Assembly (NCBI GenBank): GCA_002238605.1
Contig: MPMR01000002.1
Span: 62,001 to 126,000 of the forward strand
DNA: 64,000 nt
Direction of reading: 5' to 3'
DNA from: BD2-11 clade cluster bacterium bin43
Lineage (GTDB): Bacteria; Gemmatimonadota; Gemmatimonadetes; Longimicrobiales; Gaopeijiaceae
Shown in pieces: positions 8,842 to 18,278 of this stretch (position 1 is its first letter; every line of letters begins with the position of its first letter). The notes under the pieces were generated by a model that was given only the letters and a program-made list of their open reading frames with translations, did no database searches and was not told the origin of the DNA. Both the position numbers and the translations under genes were made by a program.

Positions 8842-9687
8842 CTACGGGATCAGCCCTTCCACGCGCCGCGCCAGACCGACAAGTACCCAACCCTCCGGCC
8901 CGAACACCGCGACCTCGCGCGCCGCCTGGTCAAGCAGCCCACGGATGCGTGCCAGAGCTTCCTGCCGCGAAAGCACGTGCAGTATCGAGCACTGTCTCGG
9001 ATCTTCGTCGTGCAGGTCGTCGACGATCTGGAAGGCGAGCCCGTAGGCGCATCCGAATGCGTCGAGGCAGTCAAGGTGCTCGCCCGACAGCCCCGTGGCC
9101 ACGCCGGCGCTCCACGCCGAAAAGCGAAACAGAGCGGCGGTCTTGCGCAGATGGATATGCTCAACCTCCTCCAGGCTCGTGTCCGACGGCGTGGATGCCA
9201 GGTCGTCGACCTGTCCGCCAATCATTCCCCGGGGGCCGACTGTGTCCGCCAAACCCGCTCCTGCCGCAACACACGCGGAGGGGTCGGGGAGCCGGGTGCA
9301 CTGTGCGAACGCCTCGGCCAGCAGGGCGCTGCCCGCCAGAATGGCGGTGGCGCTGTCGAAGGCTATGTGAGCCGCCGGCTGCCCCCGGCGTTCGGCCTTG
9401 TCGTCTTGCGCAGGCAGGTCGTCGAGCACGAGCGAACAGGTGTGAACCAGCTCCGCTGCGACGGCAACGGGCATGGCCTGCTCCGGTTCCGCACCACCCG
9501 CCACCGCGGCGCCGAACGCCAGCGTCGGACGCAAGCGCTTGCCACCGGAAAAGACCACGTAGCGCAGCGCGCGGTGCAGCTCCGTGGGATGCTGCGTCGC
9601 GGCAGGCAGACACGCGTCCAGTGCGGCGTTGACCCGCTTCCGGCTCGCTGCGACGAACTCGTCCAGCGCCGCGGGGTCAATGTGCAA
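8842..9687 (-). CDS. Short-chain polyprenyl (farnesyl/geranylgeranyl) diphosphate synthase
   Basis: About 281 residues if translation begins at the TTG at 9687, within the 3' end of the upstream hydroxylase fusion gene (11-base overlap). A longer version exists in the same frame, but its extra N-terminus has no family resemblance. Motifs: 'GGKRLRPTL', the first Asp-rich motif 'LVLDDLPAQDD', 'KTAALF' and the second Asp-rich motif 'FQIVDDLHDED'. The four-residue spacing in the first motif is the bacterial IspA/CrtE type that condenses IPP with allylic diphosphates to C15 or C20 products. Being placed directly after the AlkB-type fusion and downstream of the RiPP exporters suggests it feeds a dedicated pathway, but it could equally be the housekeeping enzyme. 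Confidence 0.85.
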   Translation of the reverse strand: MHIDPAALDEFVAASRKRVNAALDACLPAATQHPTELHRALRYVVFSGGKRLRPTLAFGAAVAGGAEPEQAMPVAVAAELVHTCSLVLDDLPAQDDKAERRGQPAAHIAFDSATAILAGSALLAEAFAQCTRLPDPSACVAAGAGLADTVGPRGMIGGQVDDLASTPSDTSLEEVEHIHLRKTAALFRFSAWSAGVATGLSGEHLDCLDAFGCAYGLAFQIVDDLHDEDPRQCSILHVLSRQEALARIRGLLDQAAREVAVFGPEGWVLVGLARRVEGLIP

Positions 9688-12076
9688 GCGCGTCGATGTC
9701 GGCGGCGGCAAGGGATGCCGTGTCGCGGAACCGGGCGGCGAGCGCGTCAAAGTCGTCCGTTCCACAGGCTTGGGCAATCCCGGTCCTGACCTTTGGCGTC
9801 GCGGTATCGGCCGCAAATGCATCTCCGGCGATGAGCCGCAGCGAACCATGCAGGTCCCGCCAGAGTGCCACCGCTTCGGCCAGCCGCTCTGCGGCATCTC
9901 CGGCGATCAACCCGCGCGCGCCCGCCGTGCGGAAGACGGAAGCCGCGTCTTCACCCGGCATGTCCGGTTCGTCCTGCCGCAGCGTCAATTGCAAGGCCAG
10001 GGACGCGCGTTCGAGGTCCCGGAGGCCCCCGCGCATGTCGGTGACCGACAGCAGGTCCGGCTCGACGTCGTTCGCGGCGGCTTCACGCAACGAGGTCAAC
10101 AGCACGCCGCGGGACACGGCCCCGCTCAGGCCGTCTCGCAGCGCTTCCTGGAACCGGTCCCAGGTTTCGCTGTCGCCGGATGTGAACACGCAACGCGCTC
10201 CCGCAAGCGCCAGAAGCTCGTCGGCCGAACCGGGCTTCCCGAGTTGTTCCTCGAACGTTGCGAGGGAAACCAGCCCGCCCATTCCCCGGCGCGGGACCTG
10301 CGCCAGCAGCAGGTTGTCGCGCGAGAGCGCACGCAGCGCCTTGCGGAACCGGCGGACCAGTGCTTCGTGGTACCTGGCGGGGCCGCCGTCGTGCACAAAC
10401 CGGACATCGAGCTCGACGCCCGGCATCGCCTTCCCGCTGGCCAGAGGTCCCACAACCGCCACGGCCACCCCGCCGCTGGCGCCCGATACACCCCGATCCT
10501 CCAGGTCCTCCTCAACCGCCGCAAGCACGGTGGCGATGGAGGCTTCGGCCACACGCGACAACGCCGTGCCCGCCTCGCTCATCGACAGGCCGCCCCGCAT
10601 CGCGTGCACGCTGATCTGGAAGACTTTGCCGTTCGACCACTCCCGCGCCGCATCGACCGCCTCGCCGGCGTCCTGCATGTGGATGTCGGCGAGCTGTTCC
10701 TTCATCTCGGGGACACCGAGTTCGTGCGTCCAGTAGAGCCGCGCCAGCCCGCGACGGGCGATCGCCTCGAACTCCGGGTCCGGTCCGAATCCCTCGGGCA
10801 GTTCCAGGTCGGTGAATTCGCGGTCGCGAAGCCTGTCGAGCAACTCCGGGGACCCGTTGATCCACGCGGCCAGACGCGGGGCGGCAGCGTGGATCTCGGC
10901 GATGACGTCGAATGCGTCGGGGCGCGCCGCGAATGCCGGGCTGTCGTAGGCGCTCCAGTCGTCGATTTCCGGATAGAACCGGGCTCGCTGACGATCGAGC
11001 AGGGGATCGATGGTCTCGAACCACCGCTTCGGGAACAGTGCCATCCCGTTCATCTGGATGTAGCTGCCCGGCAGCTGCGGCGAGTCGGCCTCGCCATAAT
11101 GCTGCAGGAGCGGATAGCGCCGGTTGGACGTGTGGTGGTCGGCATGGCGCTGCATGTTGTAGTACAGCCAGTTGGTGAACTTGTACGCGGCACTCCAGGC
11201 GTGCCGCGGTTTCACCGGCTCGAACCTGCCGTGTGGCATGCGGATGCGCCTGAGTCCGTAGTGCTGCACGTAGTTGCTGATCTTCATGGAGAAGACCACG
11301 CTCCCGCACAGGACAACGAACGCCGCCACGGCCCACACCCCGCCAATCCAGTAGATCAGTCCGTACCAGATGCCCAATTCGACGATGTAGCGCCAGAACG
11401 CGTTCGTGTAGTGCCAGATCGGCAGGTGACGGCGGGCCAGTCGGCGACGTTCGAAGCGCCAGGCGCCCAGGAGGTTGTTTGCCACCTCCCGGGGAAGGTA
11501 TTGCCAGAAGCTCAGGCCCTTCGGTGCGGACCCTGGATCCAGGGGAGTACACACGCGCGGGTGATGAATGTAGACGTGCTCGGTGGCATAGTGCGGGTAG
11601 GAAACGGAAGCCAGCAGGAACTCGCCGAGCCGACGCTCCCAGAGGGCGCGCCGATGAACCAGTTCGTGGCCCACAACGAAGACCGTCTGCGCCACCATTG
11701 CCAGCAGGCCCGCCATCAACCCGATCTCCCAGGCGGCCAGGTGGTCGGCAACCAGCATCTGCCACAGCGAGAACACGAAGATCACCGGCCAGAACGCCCC
11801 CCACAGCCATGAGGAGAGCTTGTAGAGGAACAGCTGGCTCTCGTGGGTGGTGGCCGGATCCATGTTCCGCTCCTCCACGCCGAAGATCCTGTCGAACTGG
11901 TCCGCGAGCATGAAGAAGACGAACGGAGCGGCAATCCACCAACCGCCCTGGACGGCAGCCGCGGCCACGAGCGGGAAGATGACGAGGGGCACGAAGTGCG
12001 GAAGCGCGTTCGAGAGCGAGGGCTCTACGACTCGTCCGCCGATGGCTGCCGAGACGCTGGAACTACGTGCTTCCAT
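9677..12076 (-). CDS. AlkB-type di-iron membrane hydroxylase fused to a GlnE-like nucleotidyltransferase domain
   Basis: A 799-residue two-part protein, starting at the ATG at 12076 behind GGAGGGTCTTCAGG. The N-terminal half (about 20-400) is an alkane-monooxygenase-like membrane protein with several helices and the histidine boxes 'HELVHRR' (about 136), 'EHVYIHHPR' (about 165) and 'QRHADHHTSNRRYP' (about 309), plus 'NYVQHYGLRR'. The C-terminal half (about 420-799) aligns by eye with glutamine-synthetase adenylyltransferase. 'GKAMPGVELDVRFVHDGG' (about 547) stands where GlnE has its G-S-D-x-D-L block, and 'MRGGLRDLERASLALQL' (about 680) stands where GlnE has PGGLRDIEF. The catalytic pair is altered (ELD instead of DxD), so activity is uncertain. 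It lies 104 bases downstream of the ABC exporter gene. I know of no characterised protein with this architecture. Confidence 0.8.
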   Translation of the reverse strand: MEARSSSVSAAIGGRVVEPSLSNALPHFVPLVIFPLVAAAAVQGGWWIAAPFVFFMLADQFDRIFGVEERNMDPATTHESQLFLYKLSSWLWGAFWPVIFVFSLWQMLVADHLAAWEIGLMAGLLAMVAQTVFVVGHELVHRRALWERRLGEFLLASVSYPHYATEHVYIHHPRVCTPLDPGSAPKGLSFWQYLPREVANNLLGAWRFERRRLARRHLPIWHYTNAFWRYIVELGIWYGLIYWIGGVWAVAAFVVLCGSVVFSMKISNYVQHYGLRRIRMPHGRFEPVKPRHAWSAAYKFTNWLYYNMQRHADHHTSNRRYPLLQHYGEADSPQLPGSYIQMNGMALFPKRWFETIDPLLDRQRARFYPEIDDWSAYDSPAFAARPDAFDVIAEIHAAAPRLAAWINGSPELLDRLRDREFTDLELPEGFGPDPEFEAIARRGLARLYWTHELGVPEMKEQLADIHMQDAGEAVDAAREWSNGKVFQISVHAMRGGLSMSEAGTALSRVAEASIATVLAAVEEDLEDRGVSGASGGVAVAVVGPLASGKAMPGVELDVRFVHDGGPARYHEALVRRFRKALRALSRDNLLLAQVPRRGMGGLVSLATFEEQLGKPGSADELLALAGARCVFTSGDSETWDRFQEALRDGLSGAVSRGVLLTSLREAAANDVEPDLLSVTDMRGGLRDLERASLALQLTLRQDEPDMPGEDAASVFRTAGARGLIAGDAAERLAEAVALWRDLHGSLRLIAGDAFAADTATPKVRTGIAQACGTDDFDALAARFRDTASLAAADIDALAH

Positions 12077-12180
12077 CCTGAAGACCCTCCACCAAGGTGA
12101 ATCGCCAACGCGGAAACTCGCCTCGCCGAACGCGCCCAATCCCACCTCGCCCAGCCCCAACTTAACGTTCCGACCGCAGG

Positions 12181-15111
12181 TCAGGCCACCTGCCGGCGCA
12201 CAAGGTCCTGAAAGGCGCCCGGGGTTGCAGCCAGCTCCTCGAAGGAGCCCTCCTGCACCATCCTCCCCGACTGCATCACGTATATGCGGTCCGCGTGCCG
12301 CAGCGTGGAGATGCGGTGCGCAATCACAATCCGTGTCGACGTGAGGCTGGCCAGGTTGCCCAGGACCCGCGACTGCGTTTCGTTGTCCAGCCAGTTGGTG
12401 GCTTCATCGAGCAGCAGAATGCGGGGATCGCTGATCAGCGCGTGCGCGAGCCGGATGCGCTGGCTTTCGCCTCCCGACGTGACGGCGGCGCCCGCGCCCA
12501 CGGGTGTCAGCATTCCCATCGGCATTGCCGCGATCTCACGGTCGATGGCGGCAAGCTGGATCGCGCGCCACGCGTCCTCGGCGGCAACGCCCTGATGATC
12601 GCCCACGATGTTGTCCCACAGGTCCTGTGGGTGGAGCCGCACCACCTGCGGCACCACGCCGATATGCCGGCGCACATCCCTGAGATCCAGGTACTGAAGG
12701 TCGCGGTCGTCGAAATAGACCGATCCGCTCGACGGCCGCTCCAGTCCGAGCGCGAGCCGGAAGAGCGTGCTCTTGCCCGCCCCGGACTCGCCGGCGATCG
12801 CGACGAACTCGCCCGCACGGACCTGGAGCGACACGTCATCGAGAATCAGCGGCCCGTCGGCATCGTAGCGGAACGAGACGTGGTCGAAGGCGACATCGCC
12901 GCCCAGCACTTCCACGGACTCTCCTTCGGCCCCCGTCTCGGGAGCCTCCGCCAACAAGGGCCGAATCTGATTGAATGCGGGCAGGACACCGGCCAGCACG
13001 CTGACCGACTCACCGAGGCGGACCACCGCCGTCTGGTAGAGCAGGAACAGGACGTAGACGACGATGAAGTCGCCCACCGCAAAGGACCCGGGGCCGGATA
13101 ACGTCAGGAACAACACCAGCACCGCTCCCGCCAGCAGCGGCAGGGCGGCCCCGAGAGCACGAAGATGCATCTCGGCCGCCCCGATCTCCAGTTCCGCGCG
13201 CTTCTGCTCGCGGTAGTCGCGCGCCCAGACCGCAAAGCCCGAGCCCTCGGCCCCGTCCACGCGCAGCTTGGATATGCCGTTGATGAGCTGGAACAACCGC
13301 CCGGCCAGCCGAAGAGCTGCCCTCAGCCGACGGTGCTGTGGCGCAATCTGGCGAAGTCCGAACGCCACGGTCGCGGCGAGCGACAGCAGTCCGAACGCGA
13401 GCGTCACCCAACCCAGCGTCGGATTGCGGAAACCGATGAGCAGGAACGCCGGTGACAGGAATATGATGGCAAGCACGCCATTGCCGATTACGCCCTGGGC
13501 GGCATCGCGCGCCTGCTGGAAGGTCATGCCGCGCATCGCCAGGTCACTGGCGGGATAGCGCCTCAGCACGCTCATCGGCAACCGCAGCAACCGGTCCCAG
13601 AACGCCGACTCCATTCGCGAGGTGGCGCGGCCCTCGAATCGCATCAGCGTCATGCCCTGAAGCACGCGCAGGAGGGCGCGCACGAGACCGAACGCCACAA
13701 GACCCACGCATATTCCGTACAACAGTCCGACATCGCTTACAGGGATCACTTCCTCCGCGACGAAGCCGATCGCGAGGGCCGGCAGCAGTGCAACCAGACC
13801 ACCCAGCACCCCCGTCAACACAACGCGCGCCGAGTCGGCCCCCAGCCCCTTTCTGGCGAGTCTCAGCAGATCGCGCCAGCCGCTGGACGCGCTCGGCAAG
13901 GGGGCGTAGAAGAGCCAGGCGGCCGGGCGTAGCGCGGCAGCGCTGGCGGCCGTAACCCGCCTCTTGCGCCCGCTGGCGGGATCAATTTCCCGGTAGTTCC
14001 CCAGCAAGCCGGGCAGGAGCGCCACGGGCCTGCCGTCCCCGGCTCGAAACGCCAGCATCGCGCCGCTGTCGCCGACCCACCAGCGGTCCTTCTCGGAAAG
14101 CCGCACCTGCCGGGCGCGCACTCCGGACGCGCGGAGCACGCTGGAGAGGGCGGCGTCCGGGTCGGATCGTCGAGTGGAGGCGGGACGCTGGAACACGATG
14201 CCCTCGCGCCGGCCGATCGTTTTCAGGACGTCGTACAAGACCGAGACATCGGTCTCTTCGGTCCCTTCATCCCCATCGGTGACACCGTAGAGATCGAAAA
14301 GGCGGCGGCGGGCGTCCTCCTCGTCACTGCGGCGGCCCAGGACCCGCGCCCGCGCCAGGTTGGCCTGGTCGACGACCGCCAACTGACGGTTCAGCCGCTC
14401 GAGCGAGAACGCGACGCGGGTGAACGCATTCAGGGCCGGCAGCAACAGCTTGCGCTCAGCGAGTTCGACGGAGGATGCGGTGGAGACCGGCACCTCCCGC
14501 GTCAGACTGAACCAGGTGCCGGGTGTCAGCGGCAGCGAGCACCCGGAGACAGCCGGCTCGGTCGTGTTCCCGGCGGGGTCGATCAGGCCCATGAACAGAC
14601 CCGTGTGGGGCAGCAACCCGGTGAGCCACACGACTCCGCGGCGCACGGCCAGCGTGCCGCTCCTCGCCATCGACGCTTCCCCCGCTGCGACATGCGCATC
14701 CGTCCGCGGTTGATGCGTGACGTCGCGAACAAGCATCGTCGAGATGTCCGCGAGCCATGCGTCAACCTGCCCGGCCAGTTCCGCACTGCGAATCGCGGCG
14801 AGGCGGGAGACCGGAAGACGCCGCAGCGTGGTGCCGGGCAGCCCCTTGGCGATCACCCCCAGCGAGGTGCCGTCTTCCTGCGGCGCGGTCCCGGGCAGGA
14901 AGCGGCCGGCACCGGCCCGCAGCATGTGCTGTGGCGCCGATTGCTCGACGCCATCCCGCCGCTCGACGAGGAACAGGTCGACCGCGCCGGATTCGATGAA
15001 CCACGCGAATTCGGGATCGCCGATGTCGACGGGCTGATTCCCGGCACAAGGCACCGCCATTCCCCACTCGGTGGCGGCCTGGGCGAGCGTGAGACGCTCC
15101 GGGGCGGTCAT
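12181..15111 (-). CDS. NHLM-type bacteriocin ABC transporter, permease/ATP-binding protein without peptidase
   Basis: A 976-residue exporter starting at the ATG at 15111, which overlaps the stop of the preceding C39 transporter (ATGA). An N-terminal region of roughly 400 residues begins with a cyclic-nucleotide-binding-like fold ('EFAWFIESGAVDLFLV') and is followed by a six-helix ABC transmembrane domain (about 420-710). The ATPase follows: Walker A 'AGESGAGKSTLF', Q-loop 'VVPQVV', signature 'TSGGESQRIRLAHAL' and Walker B 'ILLLDEATNWLD'. This is the usual layout of the second ABC protein of NHLP/NHLM secretion systems, which works with the C39-containing partner and the HlyD-like protein to export the modified peptide across the inner membrane. 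Confidence 0.9.
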   Translation of the reverse strand: MTAPERLTLAQAATEWGMAVPCAGNQPVDIGDPEFAWFIESGAVDLFLVERRDGVEQSAPQHMLRAGAGRFLPGTAPQEDGTSLGVIAKGLPGTTLRRLPVSRLAAIRSAELAGQVDAWLADISTMLVRDVTHQPRTDAHVAAGEASMARSGTLAVRRGVVWLTGLLPHTGLFMGLIDPAGNTTEPAVSGCSLPLTPGTWFSLTREVPVSTASSVELAERKLLLPALNAFTRVAFSLERLNRQLAVVDQANLARARVLGRRSDEEDARRRLFDLYGVTDGDEGTEETDVSVLYDVLKTIGRREGIVFQRPASTRRSDPDAALSSVLRASGVRARQVRLSEKDRWWVGDSGAMLAFRAGDGRPVALLPGLLGNYREIDPASGRKRRVTAASAAALRPAAWLFYAPLPSASSGWRDLLRLARKGLGADSARVVLTGVLGGLVALLPALAIGFVAEEVIPVSDVGLLYGICVGLVAFGLVRALLRVLQGMTLMRFEGRATSRMESAFWDRLLRLPMSVLRRYPASDLAMRGMTFQQARDAAQGVIGNGVLAIIFLSPAFLLIGFRNPTLGWVTLAFGLLSLAATVAFGLRQIAPQHRRLRAALRLAGRLFQLINGISKLRVDGAEGSGFAVWARDYREQKRAELEIGAAEMHLRALGAALPLLAGAVLVLFLTLSGPGSFAVGDFIVVYVLFLLYQTAVVRLGESVSVLAGVLPAFNQIRPLLAEAPETGAEGESVEVLGGDVAFDHVSFRYDADGPLILDDVSLQVRAGEFVAIAGESGAGKSTLFRLALGLERPSSGSVYFDDRDLQYLDLRDVRRHIGVVPQVVRLHPQDLWDNIVGDHQGVAAEDAWRAIQLAAIDREIAAMPMGMLTPVGAGAAVTSGGESQRIRLAHALISDPRILLLDEATNWLDNETQSRVLGNLASLTSTRIVIAHRISTLRHADRIYVMQSGRMVQEGSFEELAATPGAFQDLVRRQVA

Positions 15112-17337
15112 GCGCCGAGCTCTGTCCGCACGAGGCGATGGTACAGGCCGTCCGTGTCCGTGACCAGCTCGTCGTGGATGCCGCGCTGCACCTCCGTGCC
15201 CTCGTTCATCACGATGATCTGGTCGCAGTCGCGAATCGTGCTCAGCCGGTGCGCAACGATCAGGCAACTGACGCCCCGGCGGCGCAACGCGTCGTCGACA
15301 CGCGCCTCGGTCGTCGGGTCCAGCGCGCTGGTCGCCTCGTCGAGAATCAGCACCGTCGGATTCCCGACCAGCGCGCGGGCTATTTCGAGGCGCTGCCGCT
15401 GTCCGCCGCTGAGATTGCCGCCATCTTCGTCCACGCGGGTCGAATAGCCGAGGGGCCGGCCGATGATCTCGTCATGGATACTGGCGTCGCGGGCCGCAGC
15501 GACGATGTCATCGTCGGGAACCGCGGAGTTCCACAGCGTGAGGTTGTCCCGCACGCTGGCGGAGAAGAGGACCACGTGCTGGTCCACCATGGAGAGGGAC
15601 CGCGACAGCACTTCGGCGGGAATCTCGTGCCGAGGCCGACCGTCGAACAGTATCTCTCCGGACCATGGATGCAGGATGCCCGCCACGAGGCGCGAAAGCG
15701 TCGACTTCCCCGACCCGCTCGGCCCAACCACTGCAACGCGCTGCCCGGGCTTGACGACGAGGCTCAGCTTTCTCGATCAGCGGAGGGCGATTCCGGTTGT
15801 AGCCAAAGGTCACGTCGCGCAACTCCACGTGTCCCGCCAACCGCAGTCGCCCGTCGAAGGTGGCGATGCCCTCCGGCATCTTCCGCGCACGCGCCAGCCC
15901 CGGATCTCTCGGCGTTTCGGTGATGTCGTCCAGGCGTTGCATGTCGGTGAGCAGCTTCTGGCGCTCGAGCGCGAACTCGACAAGTCGTCCGGCCGGTTCC
16001 AGGAAAAGGACCGACACGAGGTAGAATGCGAGGAGCGCGCCCAGCGTCAGTTCGTCGGCCATGACCCTCGTCGCGCCGACAGCCAGCACCGCGGCACTGC
16101 CCAGTATCGTCAACAGGTCGGGTGTGGCGCCGATGATGTTGCCGAGTTCGGCAAACCGCTGGTGCGCCCTCATTTCACGCGCCTGATGGCCACCCCACCG
16201 GGCGAACATCCGGTCCTCCGAAGCCGTCATGCGCAGGGTGTCCGCATGACTCAGCATCAGCGTGCCCACGCCCGTCAGCAATCCCTGCTCGTGGCGCAGC
16301 GCGACAGCCTCCTCCGATCGGGCGCGCGCGACCGGGCGCAGGAGCAACGCGTTGAGCAGCGTCAGGCCCAGGACGATCAGGGCCAGCCACGGATCGAACG
16401 CCACCATGACGGCCAGGAATACGCCGCTCATGGCGATGTCGATCAGAAGGCCGACGAAGAGTTCCGACAGGCTCCACGCGATCCTGTCGATTGACGAGAT
16501 GCGTGCGGTCAACTCACCGACAAGCCGGTGGCTGAAGTATTCGACCGGCAACTGCATCAGCCACGATACGCAGCGGTGGCCGAAGACGATCGACATGCGG
16601 ATCGCGAGTCGCCTCAGAAACCGCCCCTTCAGCCAGGCGATGCCGTACACCAGACAACCCGCTGCGGCCAGCGCGCCCGCCAGGAGGGGTCCCCAGGGCT
16701 CGTTTTCGCCCACGACCCGGTCGACGAACAGCGAGGCCGCGAACGGCACCGTCAGCGCCAGCACGGCCAGCAGCAGCCCGCACGCAATGGCATGCGTCAG
16801 CCCGCTCGAAGCGCCGCTCAGCCACTCCGGGAGACGCTGCCGCAGGTTGGACGGGGCACCTCCGGGCTGGAACTCCGGGCCGCGCTGGAACTTCAGGGCA
16901 ACCCCCGTGAATCCGGCCTCGAACTCCTTCGCGGAGAGCTTGCGACGGCCCGTCGCCGGATCGTTCAGATAGAACCACTTCCGGTCGAATCCCTCCAGGA
17001 CCAGGAAGTGGTTGAATTCCCAGAAAAGAATCATCGGCAGCGGCATTTGCCGGAGCCGCTGTACCTCGACGCTCCAGCCGGAGCACTCGAGGCCGTAGTG
17101 CTCGGCCGCCCGTTTCAGCCCGGCGGCGGTGGATCCGTCCCGCCCGACTTCGCAGGTGCCCCGCAATTCCGTAAGGGGTACCCAACGCCCGAAATAGGCC
17201 AGCACGCTCCCGAGGCAGGCGGCGCCGCACTCGGTTGCATGGGTCTGGAGAAGGAGAGGCGTAACCGCACGCCGGCTTCGTTCGCCGGGAGCGTCCCGGC
17301 GACCACGCGACGCCTTCGGTGGACGGCCTGATGTCAT
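15108..17337 (-). CDS. NHLM-type ABC transporter with N-terminal C39 peptidase (apparent frameshift at 15769-15771)
   Basis: Reading from the ATG at 17337, the first part holds a C39 cysteine protease: Cys37 in 'THATECGAACLG', the His in 'FWEFNHFLVLEGF' and the Asp in 'YLNDPATGRR'. It is followed by a six-helix ABC transmembrane domain. After 'NRNRPPLIEK' the frame is lost. The ATPase ('GPSGSGKSTLSRLVAG', 'LSGGQRQRLEIARAL', 'VLILDEATSALD') continues in another frame to 15108. One extra A in the AAA run at 15769-15771 (coding strand) accounts exactly for the break; without it the protein would be about 742 residues, normal for the family. The protease should cut the precursor leader after its Ala-Gly/Gly-Gly-like site and export the core. 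Whether the frameshift is real or a read error cannot be told here. Confidence 0.85.
15769..15771 (-). other. Single-base insertion breaking the C39 ABC transporter frame
   Basis: On the coding strand the codons read CTG-ATC-GAG-AAA-GCT-GAG. Removing one A restores AAG-CTG-AGC-CTC-GTC, that is 'LIEKLSLVVKPGQ' and then the Walker A segment. Both sides are otherwise intact, with no other disruption. Confidence 0.8.
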
Positions 17338-17338
17338 T

Positions 17339-18142
17339 TCAGGCCGATCGGAGGCCGAGAAGCGAAGCCAGCGAATATCGCCCGAGACTGATCCGAACCT
17401 GGCACATTGTTCCGTCCGGGAGAGCCAGGCCGGGCACCTGTTCGAGATCGATATCGATGCGCGGCGCCGTCTCCGCGTCCGCCGCCGGCCAGTGTGAGAG
17501 CCACACCGGGGACGGTCCCGCGACGGCACTCACCGTTCCGTCCAGCCGATGCGTTTCGCCGCCGGGCAGCTGCACCTCGACCGACGCCTTCATGCCGGGA
17601 CGCAGGCGTTGCGCCACCCGGGGAGAGGCGCGCAGTGCCGCCTGCAGGGGACGATCCACGGGCTCCCGGAGCTGCGCGACGGCGGCGCCGGCCGACAGGT
17701 ATTCGCCCAGGGTGGCGCGCAGCACCATGACCACGCCGCCCATCTGGCTGGCGATCGCATCCAACTCGGGGGGGCGCTGCTCCGTCCCGGCAGGGGCCAC
17801 CCCGGCCTGGCCCGCCGGCGCGGGGCCGCTCTGGCGTGCGATGGCCGTGCCGGGCGCGACGCGGTCCCCGGGCTCGACCAGGTACTCCACGAGGTAACCG
17901 GGCTCCGTGGCGACCACTTCGTAGCGCGGCCCCGGCTCGAGCAGAACGGCCTGAAGCGTAATCTCGCGATCGATGCTGCCGAACAGAACCCAGACTCCGA
18001 GGCCCGCAAGAAGCAGTCCCGTCGCTGCGACCACGATGCGCTCGTGCGGGGCTGTCACGCGAAGCAACCGGTCGAGTTGCTGCCGGTTCTCGCTCGCGGC
18101 AATCACCTGTTCACGAAAGGAGTTACCGAAATTCCTGAACAT
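17339..18142 (-). CDS. NHLM/NHLP bacteriocin system secretion protein (HlyD-like)
   Basis: A 267-residue periplasmic adaptor anchored by one N-terminal helix ('IVVAATGLLLAGLGVWVLFG', about 36-55). It has lipoyl/biotinyl-like halves ('VVATEPGYLVEYLVEPGDRV', 'MGGVVMVLRATLGEYLSAGA') and a C-terminal beta-barrel portion. This short form, lacking a long coiled coil, is typical of the secretion protein that accompanies the paired NHLM ABC transporters. It is the first gene of the exporter operon, one base ahead of the C39 transporter, and is divergent from the precursor gene. The leader upstream of its ATG carries a 14-bp direct repeat. Confidence 0.85.
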   Translation of the reverse strand: MFRNFGNSFREQVIAASENRQQLDRLLRVTAPHERIVVAATGLLLAGLGVWVLFGSIDREITLQAVLLEPGPRYEVVATEPGYLVEYLVEPGDRVAPGTAIARQSGPAPAGQAGVAPAGTEQRPPELDAIASQMGGVVMVLRATLGEYLSAGAAVAQLREPVDRPLQAALRASPRVAQRLRPGMKASVEVQLPGGETHRLDGTVSAVAGPSPVWLSHWPAADAETAPRIDIDLEQVPGLALPDGTMCQVRISLGRYSLASLLGLRSA

Positions 18143-18278
18143 GACCCTGACCTTTCTGTCGCATCCCTGTGCTCTTCTGTCGCATCCCCTTGCGGCCCTG
18201 ACGGCGGTGCATATCTTTTATCAACGTTCAGGCAGTAAACTTCTGGTCCCCGATACTTTCCTGCAATGAGGAGGCGAC
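18143..18278. promoter_or_regulatory. Divergent promoter region between RiPP exporter operon and precursor gene
   Basis: This 136-bp spacer contains the only AT-rich patch of the locus (18209-18236, 'GCATATCTTTTATCAACG' core). A possible plus-strand -10 (GATACT, 18252-18257) lies before the precursor, with a weak -35-like TTCAGG at 18228-18233. A strong ribosome binding site, GAGGAGG, ends a few bases before the precursor ATG at 18279. The minus-strand promoter probably uses the same AT-rich patch. Confidence 0.5.
18154..18188. repeat. 14-bp direct repeat (TTCTGTCGCATCCC) at 21-bp spacing
   Basis: Two identical copies lie at 18154-18167 and 18175-18188. The 21-bp period is two helical turns, so both copies face the same side of the DNA. 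They sit 12-46 bases upstream of the secretion-protein ATG on the minus strand, a position suited to a regulator or to an mRNA-leader element. Confidence 0.7.
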
